A DNA stretch of 64,000 bases from Lachnospiraceae bacterium. GTDB lineage: Bacteria > Bacillota > Clostridia > Lachnospirales > Lachnospiraceae. Under the pieces are notes generated by a model, which was given only the letters and a program-made list of their open reading frames with translations, was not told the origin of the DNA and did no database searches. Of this stretch, positions 24,868-34,192 are shown in pieces. A program made the translations under genes and the position numbers. The stretch lies in the NCBI GenBank assembly GCA_024685315.1, contig JAIKVW010000044.1, positions 1 through 64,000 on the forward strand, given 5' to 3'. Numbering within the stretch: position 1 is the stretch's first letter; each line of letters opens with the position of its first letter.

Positions 24868-26847
24868 ATGGAAATAAGGGAACTTTTTGCCGGGATAGAT
24901 ATTTGCCGGGACGGTGCGAGGCTGTGCCTTATGGACCGCAGCCGGATCAGCGGCAGAAGTATGCCTCCGGATACAGAAGAAAGTTTTCCCGTGACAATGC
25001 AGCCGGACGCCGGCGGGGAGGATTTCATTGAGAATGTCCTCGAGTCCGTGATCAGGGAGGCCGGCAGCCGGAACACAGGGTCCGTTATTAAGCGGGTCGG
25101 CATCACGATGGAGGAAATAGATTTCGGGACCGACGGCAGGGTCGCCGGCGTGATGGAAAAGCTCGGGTTTGACAGAGACAGCTATACCCTTATGAGCCAC
25201 TCTCGCAGCTATGCCTACTACGCGCTTTCGCAGGCGCGCGATACCTGGATAAAGGGCGCGGGCCTCTTTGAATCGAACGGGAGCAGGCATATTTACCGCG
25301 ACCTGCGGGTGGTATGGGCCGACAAGCCGGTGTCCTGCCACGTCACCGAGACAGACTGTTCCCAGATGCTTCTGGGGCCGCTGACCGACCAGGGCTTCGC
25401 AGGCATGGTGAGCGGGATATCCCGGGATCATCCGGTGTCGGCATATTACCTTACCGGGCATGAATTCCGCGAAGACAGCGACATCAGCTGGATGAAGGAA
25501 TCCCTGAAGCTCCTCGGCGCGAACCGCCGCAGGGTATTCATCGGGGAAAATATTTACGCCCGCGGGGCGCTTTTCGGGGCGATCTACCTCGAGAGGCCCT
25601 CGGACAGGCCTGCATTTGTTATAAAGGATAATGACGGAGTCTACGCAGACGTGTCGGTTAGGACGATGAGGCGCGGGACCGCTTCCAGCACTATGCTTTT
25701 AGGGAGAAATGATGCCTGGTACGACGCGCAGAAGCGGCTCGAGGTCCTGACGGACGGCGGCGAGGACTTCTTTGTAAGGATAAAGGATCCGGGCGGAAAT
25801 GAGAGCACCGCGCTCCTCAGACTGACCGGGATCCCGCAGAGGAAGGGAAGGACGACGCGGCTTCTTCTGGAAGCCTCGATGGCCTCGCCGGTAGACTTTG
25901 AGCTCTCGGTCATCGACCTTGGATTCGGAGAGATATTTGAGTCCAGCGGGATGAGCTGGAAGTTCGATATAGACCTCGCGGATCCTCCGGCGGCAGAGAA
26001 TGCTCCGGAAGAGCCCGGAATGACCGCGGCGATAATCCCTGTAAATAAGGCAGATTATCTGATCCCGGCCTCAGGGCTTACCGTAAGCACTCCGGAGGAG
26101 CTCTGCTGGTATATAGCCGAGAACCCGTTCTCGGTAAATAATGAATTCTTTGATGAGGACATGCTGTCCTGGCTGGATGCCGTAACCGGCGACAGCAGGC
26201 TGTCATCAGGGATCAGGGGTTATATTTCCGCGGGGAAGCCTGCGGAAGATACCGCGAGATTCCTCCTGAAGGCGGTCGATTACCAGGACAATGCCGAAAT
26301 ACAGAAGATCACCTCGCTTATCGGACAGATCGGGAAGCAGAACCCGGTAGAGCTCACGAAAGCAATAGCTGACAGCTACTACGAGAACGGCCTCTACATG
26401 GCGGCGCTGAGGTGCTATCACCGCGCAATGACGATGATGAACGGGGAGCATGAGAAGATCTCCGTCCGCCCGGTGAAGGCTGCCATCTGGCACAATATGG
26501 GCCTTACCTACCTTAAGCTCATGGATTACAAGTGCGCGCGGGAGTGCATGGAAAAGGCCTGCAGCCTCGCGCCTGGCAAGAAGAGCGTCAAGGATTACCT
26601 GATGGTATGCCGGCTTGCCGGGGACGAGAGCCAGCTGATGTACACCGCTGGCAGGTATAACCTCAGCCAGAAGGATATCGGGAGCATAAACGAGGAATAC
26701 GACGAAGCCAGCTCCCGGTATGACCAGGACCCGAGAGGCAGGCATATGCAGCAGCAGCTCGGAAGGGGATCCTCGGAGAACGAGGATGAGTACAGGCAGT
26801 TCGCGCAGTACTTTATAGCCAGGCAGAAAAAAAGATTTGCAGTATAA
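24868..26847 (+). CDS. DUF5716 family protein with TPR-like C-terminal region
   Basis: 659 residues, recognised as DUF5716, the regular neighbour of DUF5717. The first 380 residues begin with FAGIDICRDGARLCLMDRS, which has the shape of the phosphate-1 loop of actin/Hsp70-type ATPases, and continue through KRVGITMEEIDF and AYYALSQARDTWIKGAGLFES, compatible with such a fold. Residues about 490-600 are helical, with AAIWHNMGLTYLKLMDYKCARECMEKACSLAPG a clear TPR unit. Probably cytosolic and a partner of the preceding product. The ASKHA-like reading is inference from local pattern only. GGAG-type site (GACGGAGTTCAGAAG) before the ATG. valS follows directly. Confidence 0.82.
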   Translation: MEIRELFAGIDICRDGARLCLMDRSRISGRSMPPDTEESFPVTMQPDAGGEDFIENVLESVIREAGSRNTGSVIKRVGITMEEIDFGTDGRVAGVMEKLGFDRDSYTLMSHSRSYAYYALSQARDTWIKGAGLFESNGSRHIYRDLRVVWADKPVSCHVTETDCSQMLLGPLTDQGFAGMVSGISRDHPVSAYYLTGHEFREDSDISWMKESLKLLGANRRRVFIGENIYARGALFGAIYLERPSDRPAFVIKDNDGVYADVSVRTMRRGTASSTMLLGRNDAWYDAQKRLEVLTDGGEDFFVRIKDPGGNESTALLRLTGIPQRKGRTTRLLLEASMASPVDFELSVIDLGFGEIFESSGMSWKFDIDLADPPAAENAPEEPGMTAAIIPVNKADYLIPASGLTVSTPEELCWYIAENPFSVNNEFFDEDMLSWLDAVTGDSRLSSGIRGYISAGKPAEDTARFLLKAVDYQDNAEIQKITSLIGQIGKQNPVELTKAIADSYYENGLYMAALRCYHRAMTMMNGEHEKISVRPVKAAIWHNMGLTYLKLMDYKCARECMEKACSLAPGKKSVKDYLMVCRLAGDESQLMYTAGRYNLSQKDIGSINEEYDEASSRYDQDPRGRHMQQQLGRGSSENEDEYRQFAQYFIARQKKRFAV

Positions 26848-26876
26848 ATATTTAACTATTGGGAGATATACGAAAA

Positions 26877-29534
26877 ATGCAGATGGACAAGACTTACGAT
26901 CCGGCCGCGATAGAGGACAGGATCTACAGCAGGTGGCTTGAGAAGAAATACTTTCACGCAGAGGTTGACAGATCGAAGAAACCTTTCACGATCGTGATGC
27001 CGCCTCCGAACATCACCGGGCAGCTCCACATGGGGCACGCCCTTGACAATACCATGCAGGACATCCTCATCAGGTACAGGAGGATGCAGGGATATGAAGC
27101 CCTCTGGCAGCCAGGGACCGACCACGCCTCGATAGCTACAGAGGTCAAGATCATTAACCAGCTTAAATCGGAAGGAATCGACAAGGAGACCCTGGGGCGC
27201 GAGAAGTTCCTCGAGAGGGCCTGGAAGTGGCGCGACGAGTACGGCAGCAGGATAATCACCCAGCTGAAGAAGATGGGATCATCTGCCGACTGGGACCGCG
27301 AGCGCTTCACGATGGACGAGGGCTGCTCCAAGGCCGTCCAGGAAGTTTTTTTAAAGCTCCACAAGAAAGGCTATATATACAAGGGCTCAAGGATAATCAA
27401 CTGGTGTCCTGTCTGCAAGACTTCCATTTCTGACGCAGAGGTCGAGCACGTTGACCAGCAGGGCCATTTCTGGCACATTCGCTATCCGATCACTGACCGC
27501 CCGGGTGAATACATCGAGGTCGCTACGACGAGGCCCGAGACCATGCTAGGCGATACAGCGATCGCTGTAAACCCGGATGACGAGAGGTATACGGACCTGG
27601 TCGGCAAGACCTGCATCCTTCCGCTTGTCAACAAGGAGATCCCTATCATCGCGGATCCCTACGTAGACAAGGAATTCGGGACCGGCGCGGTCAAGATCAC
27701 TCCAGCGCACGATCCTAACGACTTCGAGGTGGGCAAGCGCCACGGCCTCGAGGAGATCAATATCCTGAACGACGACGCTACCGTTAATGAGAACGGCGGC
27801 AAGTACGCCGGAATGGACAGGTACGAGGCCAGGAAGGCTGTTGTAAAGGATCTCGAAGAGCAGGGTTATCTCACCGGGATCGAAGACCTTCAGCACAGCG
27901 TCGGGACTCACGACCGCTGCGGCACCACTGTCGAGCCGATGATCAAGCCCCAGTGGTTCGTCAGGATGGACGAGCTCGCAAAGCCCGCTATCGAAGCCAT
28001 TGAGAAAGGCACGCTTAAGTTCGTGCCCGAGAGGTTCAACAACACCTACCTCAACTGGCTCACGAATATCCGCGACTGGTGCATTTCAAGGCAGCTCTGG
28101 TGGGGCCACAGGATACCGGCTTACTACTGCGATCAGTGCGGACATACCGTAGTTGCGGCAGAGATGCCGGAGGTATGCCCGGAGTGCGGCTGCACGCATT
28201 TCACCCAGGATCCCGATACCCTCGACACCTGGTTCTCCTCAGCGCTCTGGCCTTTCTCAACGCTCGGCTGGCCCGAGAAGACCGAGGAGCTGGAATATTT
28301 CTACCCGACAGACGTGCTGGTCACCGGATATGACATCATTTTCTTCTGGGTAGTAAGGATGGTGTTCTCCGGACTCGAGCATATGGGCGAGGTGCCTTTT
28401 AACACCGTACTGATCCACGGGCTCGTCAGGGACGAACTTGGCCGCAAGATGAGCAAATCCCTCGGGAACGGCATCGACCCGCTCGAGGTCATTGATAAAT
28501 ACGGCGCAGACGCGCTGAGGCTCACGCTCGTGACCGGAAACGCGCCTGGAAATGATATGAGGTTCTCATGGAAGAAGGTCGAGGCGAGCAGGAATTTCGC
28601 CAACAAGGTCTGGAACGCTTCAAGATTCATCCTGATGAATTTCGAGCAGGCCAGGGAGAGCGGTCTTAGCTGGGATAATGTTCCTGAAGAGAGCCTGACC
28701 CAGGGCGACAGGTGGATGCTCTGCAAGGCTAACCGCCTCATCCGCGAAGTCACCGAAAACCTCGATAAATACGAGCTCGGCATCGCGGTTTCCAAGGTAT
28801 ACGATTTTGTCTGGGAAGAGTTCTGCGACTGGTATATCGAGATGGCAAAGCCCAGGCTGTATAACAGCGAGGACGAGACCAGGCCCGCAGCCCTCTGGAC
28901 ACTTAAGACCGTGCTGATAATCGCGCTTAAGCTCCTTCACCCTTACATGCCGTTCATCACCGAGGAGATCTTCATGAACCTCCAGGACGAGGAAGAGTCG
29001 ATAATGATCTCCCAGTGGCCGCTGTACAGGGATGAATGGAACTACACCGAGGACGAGGAAGAGGTCGAGCTTATCAAGGAAGCGGTCCGCGGCATCCGCG
29101 AGATCAGGAGAGACCTTAACGTTCCTCTGGCCCGCAGGACCAGGGTCTACGTCGTATCCGACGAGGAAGAAGTCAGGGATATCTTCACCAAGGGCAAGGT
29201 GTTCTTTGCTTCCCTCGGACATGCAAGCGAAGTAACCGTACAGGCTGACAGGAGCGGCATCCGCGATGACGCGGCTTCTGTTATCATTCACCAGGCAGGA
29301 ATCTACATCCCGCTCGAGGAGCTGGTCGACATCGACAAGGAGATCCAGCGCCTTGAGAAGGACAGGGCCGACACCGAGAACGAGATAAAGAGGGCGGAGA
29401 GTCTCCTTGAGAACCCCAACTTCACCTCGAAGGCGCCGGAAGCCAAGGTCCAGGCTGAGCGTGACAAGCTTGAGAAATATACGGGCCTCCTGATACAGAT
29501 AGCTGAGAGACTAGAGACTCTTAAGAACAGATGA
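26877..29534 (+). CDS. valS: Valyl-tRNA synthetase
   Basis: 885 residues, class I synthetase charging tRNA-Val. HMGH (residues 51-54) and KMSKS (524-528) are the ATP-binding signatures; the CP1 editing domain lies between (about 190-340), and a zinc-ribbon-like [22 protein letters not shown] near residue 430. The C-terminal coiled coil of bacterial ValRS (about 820-885, rich in Glu/Lys/Leu) is present. The ATG at 26877 is preferred, with GGGAGA ten bases upstream; a TTG at 26859 lies upstream of that site. No T-box leader is seen: the gene is only 29 bases after the previous stop and inside an operon. Its stop overlaps folC. Confidence 0.96.
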   Translation: MQMDKTYDPAAIEDRIYSRWLEKKYFHAEVDRSKKPFTIVMPPPNITGQLHMGHALDNTMQDILIRYRRMQGYEALWQPGTDHASIATEVKIINQLKSEGIDKETLGREKFLERAWKWRDEYGSRIITQLKKMGSSADWDRERFTMDEGCSKAVQEVFLKLHKKGYIYKGSRIINWCPVCKTSISDAEVEHVDQQGHFWHIRYPITDRPGEYIEVATTRPETMLGDTAIAVNPDDERYTDLVGKTCILPLVNKEIPIIADPYVDKEFGTGAVKITPAHDPNDFEVGKRHGLEEINILNDDATVNENGGKYAGMDRYEARKAVVKDLEEQGYLTGIEDLQHSVGTHDRCGTTVEPMIKPQWFVRMDELAKPAIEAIEKGTLKFVPERFNNTYLNWLTNIRDWCISRQLWWGHRIPAYYCDQCGHTVVAAEMPEVCPECGCTHFTQDPDTLDTWFSSALWPFSTLGWPEKTEELEYFYPTDVLVTGYDIIFFWVVRMVFSGLEHMGEVPFNTVLIHGLVRDELGRKMSKSLGNGIDPLEVIDKYGADALRLTLVTGNAPGNDMRFSWKKVEASRNFANKVWNASRFILMNFEQARESGLSWDNVPEESLTQGDRWMLCKANRLIREVTENLDKYELGIAVSKVYDFVWEEFCDWYIEMAKPRLYNSEDETRPAALWTLKTVLIIALKLLHPYMPFITEEIFMNLQDEEESIMISQWPLYRDEWNYTEDEEEVELIKEAVRGIREIRRDLNVPLARRTRVYVVSDEEEVRDIFTKGKVFFASLGHASEVTVQADRSGIRDDAASVIIHQAGIYIPLEELVDIDKEIQRLEKDRADTENEIKRAESLLENPNFTSKAPEAKVQAERDKLEKYTGLLIQIAERLETLKNR

Positions 29535-30850
29535 ATTATTCCGAGGCAGAAAGTTTTATAAACAACATCCCCCGCTTTGCGAAGGAAAAGAGCCGGGACG
29601 GGCTGGATCATCTGCTTGAGGGGTTTGGCCACCCGGAGAAGTCATTTTCATACATCCACGTTGCGGGGACGAACGGAAAGGGCTCGGTGTGCGCCTACCT
29701 TGACAGCATTCTTCGGAAGACCGGGGAGAAGGTCGGGCTGTTCACCTCGCCCCACCTCGTTTCGATGACTGAGAGGATCCGCGTGGACGGCCGGGAAATT
29801 TCCGAGGAGGATTTTGCGGAGCTTTGCAGCGAGGTGGCGGAGCATGTCCGGGAAGCCATGGCGGAGGGATACCCGCATCCGACATTTTTCGAGTGGGTAT
29901 ACCTGATGGCGATGGTCTGGTTCGGCAGGCAGCAGATCCGCTTTGGGGTGATCGAGGTCGGACTCGGCGGAAGGCTTGACGCGACAAATATCATCGAGGC
30001 TCCTGCGCTCTGCGTCATTACCTCGATAAGCCTGGACCACACCGAGATCCTCGGAGATACCATCGAAGAGATCGCAGGCGAAAAGGCAGGGATAATCAAG
30101 CCCGGGGTGCCGGTGGTCTGTGACGGCAGCAGTCCGCAGGCTCTCGAGGTCATACGCAGGACCGCCCGTGAAAAGGGTTCTCCGCTCTGTGTGATCATGC
30201 CGGATGATATTTCGAATCTAAAGTCGGACGGAGAGGAGCTGTCATACAGTCTCGCCCTTGACGCACAAGCACCGTTTAGTGCAAGGCTTAAGACCGGCGC
30301 GGTCTACCAGGCGATGAACAGCGCGCTCGCGGTCAGCGCGGCGAGGATCCTTATTCCGGATCTCCCGGAAGAGCTTATCCGCGAAGGGCTTTATGAGGCT
30401 TTCTGGCCCGCGAGGTTCGAGGAGATCCCGGCATTCGGGACCAGGATTTACGTTGACGGCGCTCATAATATCGGGGGGATCGCGGCCCTCAGGGACACCC
30501 TTGAGGCTGGATTCTCCGGCAGAGATAAATGCATAGTGTTTGCCGCGGCAGGCGACAAGCGCTATGACGAGATGGCGGAGATACTCTCCGGAGTGCGGCG
30601 CATTAAAAAGATAATAGTCACCAGGCTCGATTCCTACCGCGCGGCCGACATTGAAGCCGTAGCCGCGTGTTTCAGAAAATATGCCGGTGAAGGAATTGTA
30701 ACAGAGAACGGGGATATTGAGTCAGCGTTAAGAGAAGGCGCGGAGTACGCTTCGGAGACCTGCGCCATGCTGATAGCCGCAGGCTCGCTTTACCTTGCGG
30801 GAAGTATCCTCAAAGCCCTGGAAGGCGGTAATATTTATGATCAATTTTGA
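29531..30850 (+). CDS. folC: Bifunctional folylpolyglutamate synthase/dihydrofolate synthase
   Basis: 439 residues. ATP-dependent addition of glutamate to dihydropteroate and folates. Mur-ligase-like fold: [12 protein letters not shown]-loop (about residue 42-52), [65 protein letters not shown], and C-terminal [11 protein letters not shown]. It overlaps valS by four bases (ATGA), a common arrangement in clostridia, and its own end overlaps the next small gene. Confidence 0.96.
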   Translation: MNYSEAESFINNIPRFAKEKSRDGLDHLLEGFGHPEKSFSYIHVAGTNGKGSVCAYLDSILRKTGEKVGLFTSPHLVSMTERIRVDGREISEEDFAELCSEVAEHVREAMAEGYPHPTFFEWVYLMAMVWFGRQQIRFGVIEVGLGGRLDATNIIEAPALCVITSISLDHTEILGDTIEEIAGEKAGIIKPGVPVVCDGSSPQALEVIRRTAREKGSPLCVIMPDDISNLKSDGEELSYSLALDAQAPFSARLKTGAVYQAMNSALAVSAARILIPDLPEELIREGLYEAFWPARFEEIPAFGTRIYVDGAHNIGGIAALRDTLEAGFSGRDKCIVFAAAGDKRYDEMAEILSGVRRIKKIIVTRLDSYRAADIEAVAACFRKYAGEGIVTENGDIESALREGAEYASETCAMLIAAGSLYLAGSILKALEGGNIYDQF

Positions 30851-30995
30851 AGAAGAACTGAAGAAATTCCAGCCGAGCCTCGAAGTAGGGCAGGCAGAGG
30901 AGCTTATCAACAATAACGATCTCCGCGATATCACCGACGTGATCGAGGAGATCCTGAAAGAACAGAAGACTTCGGCATTAAACAAGAGGATCTGA
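30837..30995 (+). CDS. Small conserved-looking acidic protein, unknown function
   Basis: 52 residues starting at an ATG inside the last codons of fol[15 protein letters not shown], then EELINNNDLRDITDVIEEILKEQ and a basic end NKRI. Predicted to be two amphipathic helices, strongly charged, cytosolic. Supported as a gene by the overlap with folC (translational coupling), dense charged-helix composition and tight position in front of the next reading frame. No family recognised; it might be a regulatory partner of the following TPR protein. Confidence 0.65.
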   Translation: MINFEEELKKFQPSLEVGQAEELINNNDLRDITDVIEEILKEQKTSALNKRI

Positions 30996-31021
30996 AATAC
31001 GGATCGGGAACGGAGGACGGT

Positions 31022-32401
31022 ATGAACTGCCCCAGATGTAAAATGCCGATGGAGGGCATCTATATCTGCAGACACTGCGGGTATGAAGACAAGGTGGCAA
31101 AGAAGATAATATTTGCCTCCAACCGGCATTATAATGAAGGACTCAGCCGCGCGAAAGTGAGAGACCTCTCCGGAGCAAGCGATTCTCTCCAGACGGCTTT
31201 AAGATATAATAAACGGAACACCCAGGCCAGGAACCTTCTGGGACTAATCTATTACCAGATGGGAGAGATCGTTCCGGCGCTCGCGGAGTGGGTAATAAGC
31301 CTGCACTTCCAGGAGCACGCGAATCCCGCGAAGGAATATATCCAGACCATTCAGGATAATCCACAGGAGCTCGCCGAGGCCGACCGCATAATCCAGCAGT
31401 ACAACCAGGCGCTTGAAAGCCTCAAAGAGGGCAATGACGACATGGCGATCATGAACCTCAAGAAGGCTGTGAACCTGAACCCGAACTATGTGAAGGCCTA
31501 CCAGCTGCTGGGGCTGCTTTACATGCGCAGGCACCAGTACACCGCCGCGCGGAAAGCCATTATGCACGCGGTGAGGGTAGACCGGAACAATATAACCACG
31601 CTCAAATACCTGAAGGAGCTGAACGTCCTGACCGGGAATGAGTCCGCTTCAAAGGTCTCGGTGGGCGACAGGGTTATCGATGATCCCGTGGCCGTGGTCG
31701 TGGAGGAGAATTCCGGCGGGTCATTCAGGGAGTACAACACCGGGTTCATCTCATTCATAAATGTGCTTATCGGAATCGTCATCGGCATCGCGGTGGTCTG
31801 GCTCCTCGTGGTGCCTTCTGTGACCGCTCAGAAGACCGCCGAGTACAATGACGCGGTGGTGGTCTACAGCGCACAGATCTCCGACAGGAACAAGGAGATC
31901 GACGACCTCAACAACAAGGTCGAGGAGCTGAATGCAAAGATAGAGGAGCTGAAGACGGACGCCGCGAATATTTCGGCCGAGATAACCAGAAATGACAACT
32001 ACCTCTACACTTCGATCCAGCATTATCTCGCCGGAGAGACCTACGCCGCCGGAATGTCCATGGCGGAGGTGGATCCCGAGCTTCTCACCGACGATATCCA
32101 GAAAGAGCTCTACAATACTATCTACCGGAACACGGTCGGATATGTACTTGACGATCTCTTTGACAAGGGCGTGACCGCTTACGAGAACTACGAGTATATC
32201 GACGCGATCACCCAGTTCAAGAAGGTGCTTCGGCTTGACGATTCTCAGGGCAGCGCTGTATACTACATCGGACGCAGCTATCAGCTTTTAGGCGACAAAG
32301 TCAACGCCCAGTATTACTACGAAATGGTGATCAACGAGTACCCGAACAACGATTACGTCGGAGCCGCACAGCAGTTCCTGAAAGAGATGCTCGGGAACTA
32401 G
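31022..32401 (+). CDS. Zinc-ribbon/TPR membrane protein
   Basis: 459 residues. N-terminal zinc ribbon CPRC-x11-CRHC (residues 3-20), then cytosolic TPR repeats (about 25-200: RAKVRDLSGASDSLQTALRYN, ARNLLGLIYYQMGEIVPALAEW, AIMNLKKAVNLNPNYVKAYQLLG), a single membrane span (about 243-263), a coiled coil (about 275-320), and extracytoplasmic TPR repeats to the end (YIDAITQFKKVLRLDDSQGSAVYYIGRSYQLLGD). A protein with TPRs on both sides of the membrane suggests a scaffold linking cytosolic and envelope complexes. Last gene of the operon. GGAGGACGGT precedes the ATG. Function unknown. Confidence 0.85.
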   Translation: MNCPRCKMPMEGIYICRHCGYEDKVAKKIIFASNRHYNEGLSRAKVRDLSGASDSLQTALRYNKRNTQARNLLGLIYYQMGEIVPALAEWVISLHFQEHANPAKEYIQTIQDNPQELAEADRIIQQYNQALESLKEGNDDMAIMNLKKAVNLNPNYVKAYQLLGLLYMRRHQYTAARKAIMHAVRVDRNNITTLKYLKELNVLTGNESASKVSVGDRVIDDPVAVVVEENSGGSFREYNTGFISFINVLIGIVIGIAVVWLLVVPSVTAQKTAEYNDAVVVYSAQISDRNKEIDDLNNKVEELNAKIEELKTDAANISAEITRNDNYLYTSIQHYLAGETYAAGMSMAEVDPELLTDDIQKELYNTIYRNTVGYVLDDLFDKGVTAYENYEYIDAITQFKKVLRLDDSQGSAVYYIGRSYQLLGDKVNAQYYYEMVINEYPNNDYVGAAQQFLKEMLGN

Positions 32402-32421
32402 GATGCCGGATATTAATTTGA

Positions 32422-32482
32422 TTTGAACGCGGTTTTTTCAGCGTTTCAGATATTTGAACGCGGCTCTTGCCTGCGTTTCAGA
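32422..32482 (+). repeat. Two tandem hairpin-forming repeats upstream of the glmS ribozyme
   Basis: TTTGAACGCGG (32422-32432 and 32453-32463) paired with GCGTTTCAGA (32441-32450 and 32473-32482). Each unit is itself an imperfect inverted repeat (GAACGC/GCGTTTC). They lie between the previous operon and a -10-like TATAGT at 32484-32489, so they could be a regulator binding site or RNA hairpins. Confidence 0.55.
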
Positions 32483-32491
32483 GTATAGTAA

Positions 32492-32529
32492 AACAGTTCC
32501 GGTCCGCGGGGAGGAGCGATGGGACTGTT
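32492..32529 (+). promoter_or_regulatory. Leader hairpin immediately 5' of the ribozyme cleavage site
   Basis: AACAGTTCC pairs with GGGACTGTT (nine pairs, one U-G) with a G-rich loop. It ends one base before the A-G bond expected to be cut. It may protect or present the cleavage site. Confidence 0.5.
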
Positions 32530-32703
32530 AGCGCCGGGCCACATAGAGGGTGACGAGGATGGCAGTTATCGAAAGATTCGGCGGATGCTGCCACGGCGTG
32601 AGGTCTTTCCCGGGAATTGCTTCCGGGCAGGACAGACGGTGCGCCGGAGAGGGAAAGAAAAAGCGGAATCAACACCGTAACAGAGGTTCCCTTAACACCG
32701 TGA
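32528..32703 (+). ncRNA. glmS-type self-cleaving ribozyme in the nagB leader
   Basis: The conserved glmS core is visible in order: AGCGCC (A32530, G32531 is the expected cleavage bond), GACGAGG (32552-32558), TTATCGA, TTCGGCGGATG. Helices fold: a short P1; TGGCAG (32560-32565) with CTGCCA (32588-32593); P3 CGGCG (32594-32598) with CGCCG (32642-32646); P4 AGGGAA (32650-32655) with TTCCCT (32687-32692) enclosing a CGG/CCG hairpin and AACAGAG; and pseudoknot P3.1 ACGGTG (32636-32641) with CACCGT (32696-32701). Known members sense glucosamine-6-phosphate as catalytic cofactor and cut their own mRNA, leading to its decay. Unusual here: the next gene is nagB, not glmS. P3 carries an additional internal hairpin and P1 is only about three pairs. 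Confidence 0.9.
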
Positions 32704-32736
32704 GATTTCTTAAGACTAAAAAGGAGAAATAGACAT

Positions 32737-33528
32737 ATGCGTGTTGTTATACAGGACAACTATGAAAAAATGAGCAAGTGGGCCGCAGATTATATCGCAG
32801 ATAAGATCCGCAGCCACAAGGAGGACCGTCCCTTTGTGCTCGGGCTTCCCACCGGTTCATCGCCGATCGGCGTATACCAGGAGCTTTCAAGGATGAACCG
32901 CGAAGGCGAGCTTTCTTTCGCGAACGTCGTGACATTCAACATGGATGAGTACCTCGGACTTCCGCGCGAGCATGACCAGAGCTACTGGTACTTCATGCAT
33001 GACAACTTTTTCGACCATCTGGTAGACATGAAGCCCGAGAACATCAATATCCTCAACGGCATGACCGACGACCCCGAGGGAGAGTGCAGGAGATACGAAG
33101 AGAAGATAGCTTCCTACGGCGGGATCGACCTGTTCATGGGCGGCATCGGCGTTGACGGGCACATTGCATTTAATGAGCCTTTCACATCGCTCTCATCCCG
33201 CACCGGCGTCAGGAACCTGACCACTGATACACGCATCGTGAACAGCCGTTTCTTCGGGAATGACCCGGAGAAGGTACCCGCACAGGCCCTGTCTGTCGGC
33301 GTAGGCACCGTCTTTGATTCCAAGGAAGTGCTGATCCTGATCAACGGACACAACAAGGCGCGCGCGCTCGCGGCTACCGTAGAGGGCGGAGTGAGCCAGA
33401 AATGGACCTGCAGCGCGCTTCAGCAGCATAACGGCGCGATCATCGCCTGCGACGAAGCTGCCTGCGGCGAGCTGACTGTCGACACCTACAAATATTTCCT
33501 GGACATTGAAAAGGGAGAGCGCCTGTAA
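32737..33528 (+). CDS. nagB: Glucosamine-6-phosphate deaminase/isomerase (possibly acting as synthase)
   Basis: 263 residues, normal NagB length. Catalytic residues correspond to Asp70 (NMDEYLGL), Asp140, His142 and Glu147 ([11 protein letters not shown]); the phosphate-binding [10 protein letters not shown] loop is intact. NagB catalyses GlcN6P + water to Fru6P + ammonia, reversibly. There is no nagA or GlcNAc transporter beside it; instead it is followed at once by a GlcN-1-P acetyltransferase-like gene and glmM, and preceded by a glmS ribozyme that would shut it down when GlcN6P is high. This context argues for the synthetic direction, replacing GlmS. AAGGAG precedes the ATG. The enzyme identity is firm; direction is inferred. 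Confidence 0.95.
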   Translation: MRVVIQDNYEKMSKWAADYIADKIRSHKEDRPFVLGLPTGSSPIGVYQELSRMNREGELSFANVVTFNMDEYLGLPREHDQSYWYFMHDNFFDHLVDMKPENINILNGMTDDPEGECRRYEEKIASYGGIDLFMGGIGVDGHIAFNEPFTSLSSRTGVRNLTTDTRIVNSRFFGNDPEKVPAQALSVGVGTVFDSKEVLILINGHNKARALAATVEGGVSQKWTCSALQQHNGAIIACDEAACGELTVDTYKYFLDIEKGERL

Positions 33529-33529
33529 G

Positions 33530-34192
33530 ATGTATAAGATAGAAGAATTATTTGACCTTGAACACACTTTAGCGGCAGATTATCTGAGACAGTTCACATA
33601 TCCCTGGGAAGCGCTTAAGGGCATAAAGGACCTGATCCTTGAGCTCGGGCCGACCCTTGGGGACGAATACGAGGAGGTCTCAGAGCACGTCTGGGTCCAC
33701 AAGACCGCAAAGGTATTTCCCTCGGCATATCTCGGCGCTCCGGTGATCATCGGTCCCAGGACAGAAGTAAGGCACTGCGCGTTCATCCGCAGCTCGGCCC
33801 TCGTCGGAGCTGACTGCGTGGTAGGCAACAGCGTCGAGCTCAAGAACGTTATACTTTTCGACAATGTGCAGACCCCGCACTATAATTACGTCGGCGATTC
33901 CATCCTCGGCTACAGGTCCCACATGGGAGCCGGTTCGATCACTTCGAACGTCAAGAGCGACAAGAAGCTCGTAGTGGTCCACAACGGGACCGAGCAGATC
34001 GAGACCGGGATCAAGAAGTTCGGCGCGATGCTTGGCAATTACGTAGAAGTCGGATGCAACAGCGTACTGAACCCCGGCACCGTGATCGGGCAGCATTCCA
34101 ACATTTATCCTACTTCCTGCGTGCGCGGCGTTGTTCCGGAGTACAGCATATGGAGGGACAACGGCACCTTAATAGAAAAGAGGGACGACTGA
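33530..34192 (+). CDS. Left-handed beta-helix acetyltransferase, GlmU C-terminal-like
   Basis: 220 residues. A helical N-terminal 60 residues are followed by hexapeptide repeats (VWVHKTAKVFPSAYLGAPVIIGPRTEVRHCAFIRSSALVGADCVVG and on). The block PHYNYVGDSILGYRSHMGAGSITSN (from residue 116) matches the active region of GlmU acetyltransferase, with His117 in the place of its catalytic base. The pyrophosphorylase domain of GlmU is absent. Likely acetylates GlcN-1-P to GlcNAc-1-P, which fits its position between nagB and glmM; in that case the uridylyltransferase is encoded elsewhere. Similar short proteins are often labelled UDP-GlcNAc pyrophosphorylase. It starts two bases after nagB and overlaps glmM by one base. 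Confidence 0.8.
   Translation: MYKIEELFDLEHTLAADYLRQFTYPWEALKGIKDLILELGPTLGDEYEEVSEHVWVHKTAKVFPSAYLGAPVIIGPRTEVRHCAFIRSSALVGADCVVGNSVELKNVILFDNVQTPHYNYVGDSILGYRSHMGAGSITSNVKSDKKLVVVHNGTEQIETGIKKFGAMLGNYVEVGCNSVLNPGTVIGQHSNIYPTSCVRGVVPEYSIWRDNGTLIEKRDD

Noticed and set aside
26848..26876. T-box leader for valS
   Set aside because: Only 29 bases separate valS from the previous gene and no specifier stem or TGGN motif is present.
32550..32732. 60-codon open frame in the nagB leader
   Set aside because: It overlaps the ribozyme core and has no ribosome binding site; RNA structure explains conservation better.
32737..33528. nagB as part of a GlcNAc utilisation operon
   Set aside because: No nagA, transporter or NagR-type regulator nearby; partners are biosynthetic. 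Catabolic use cannot be excluded but is not supported by context.
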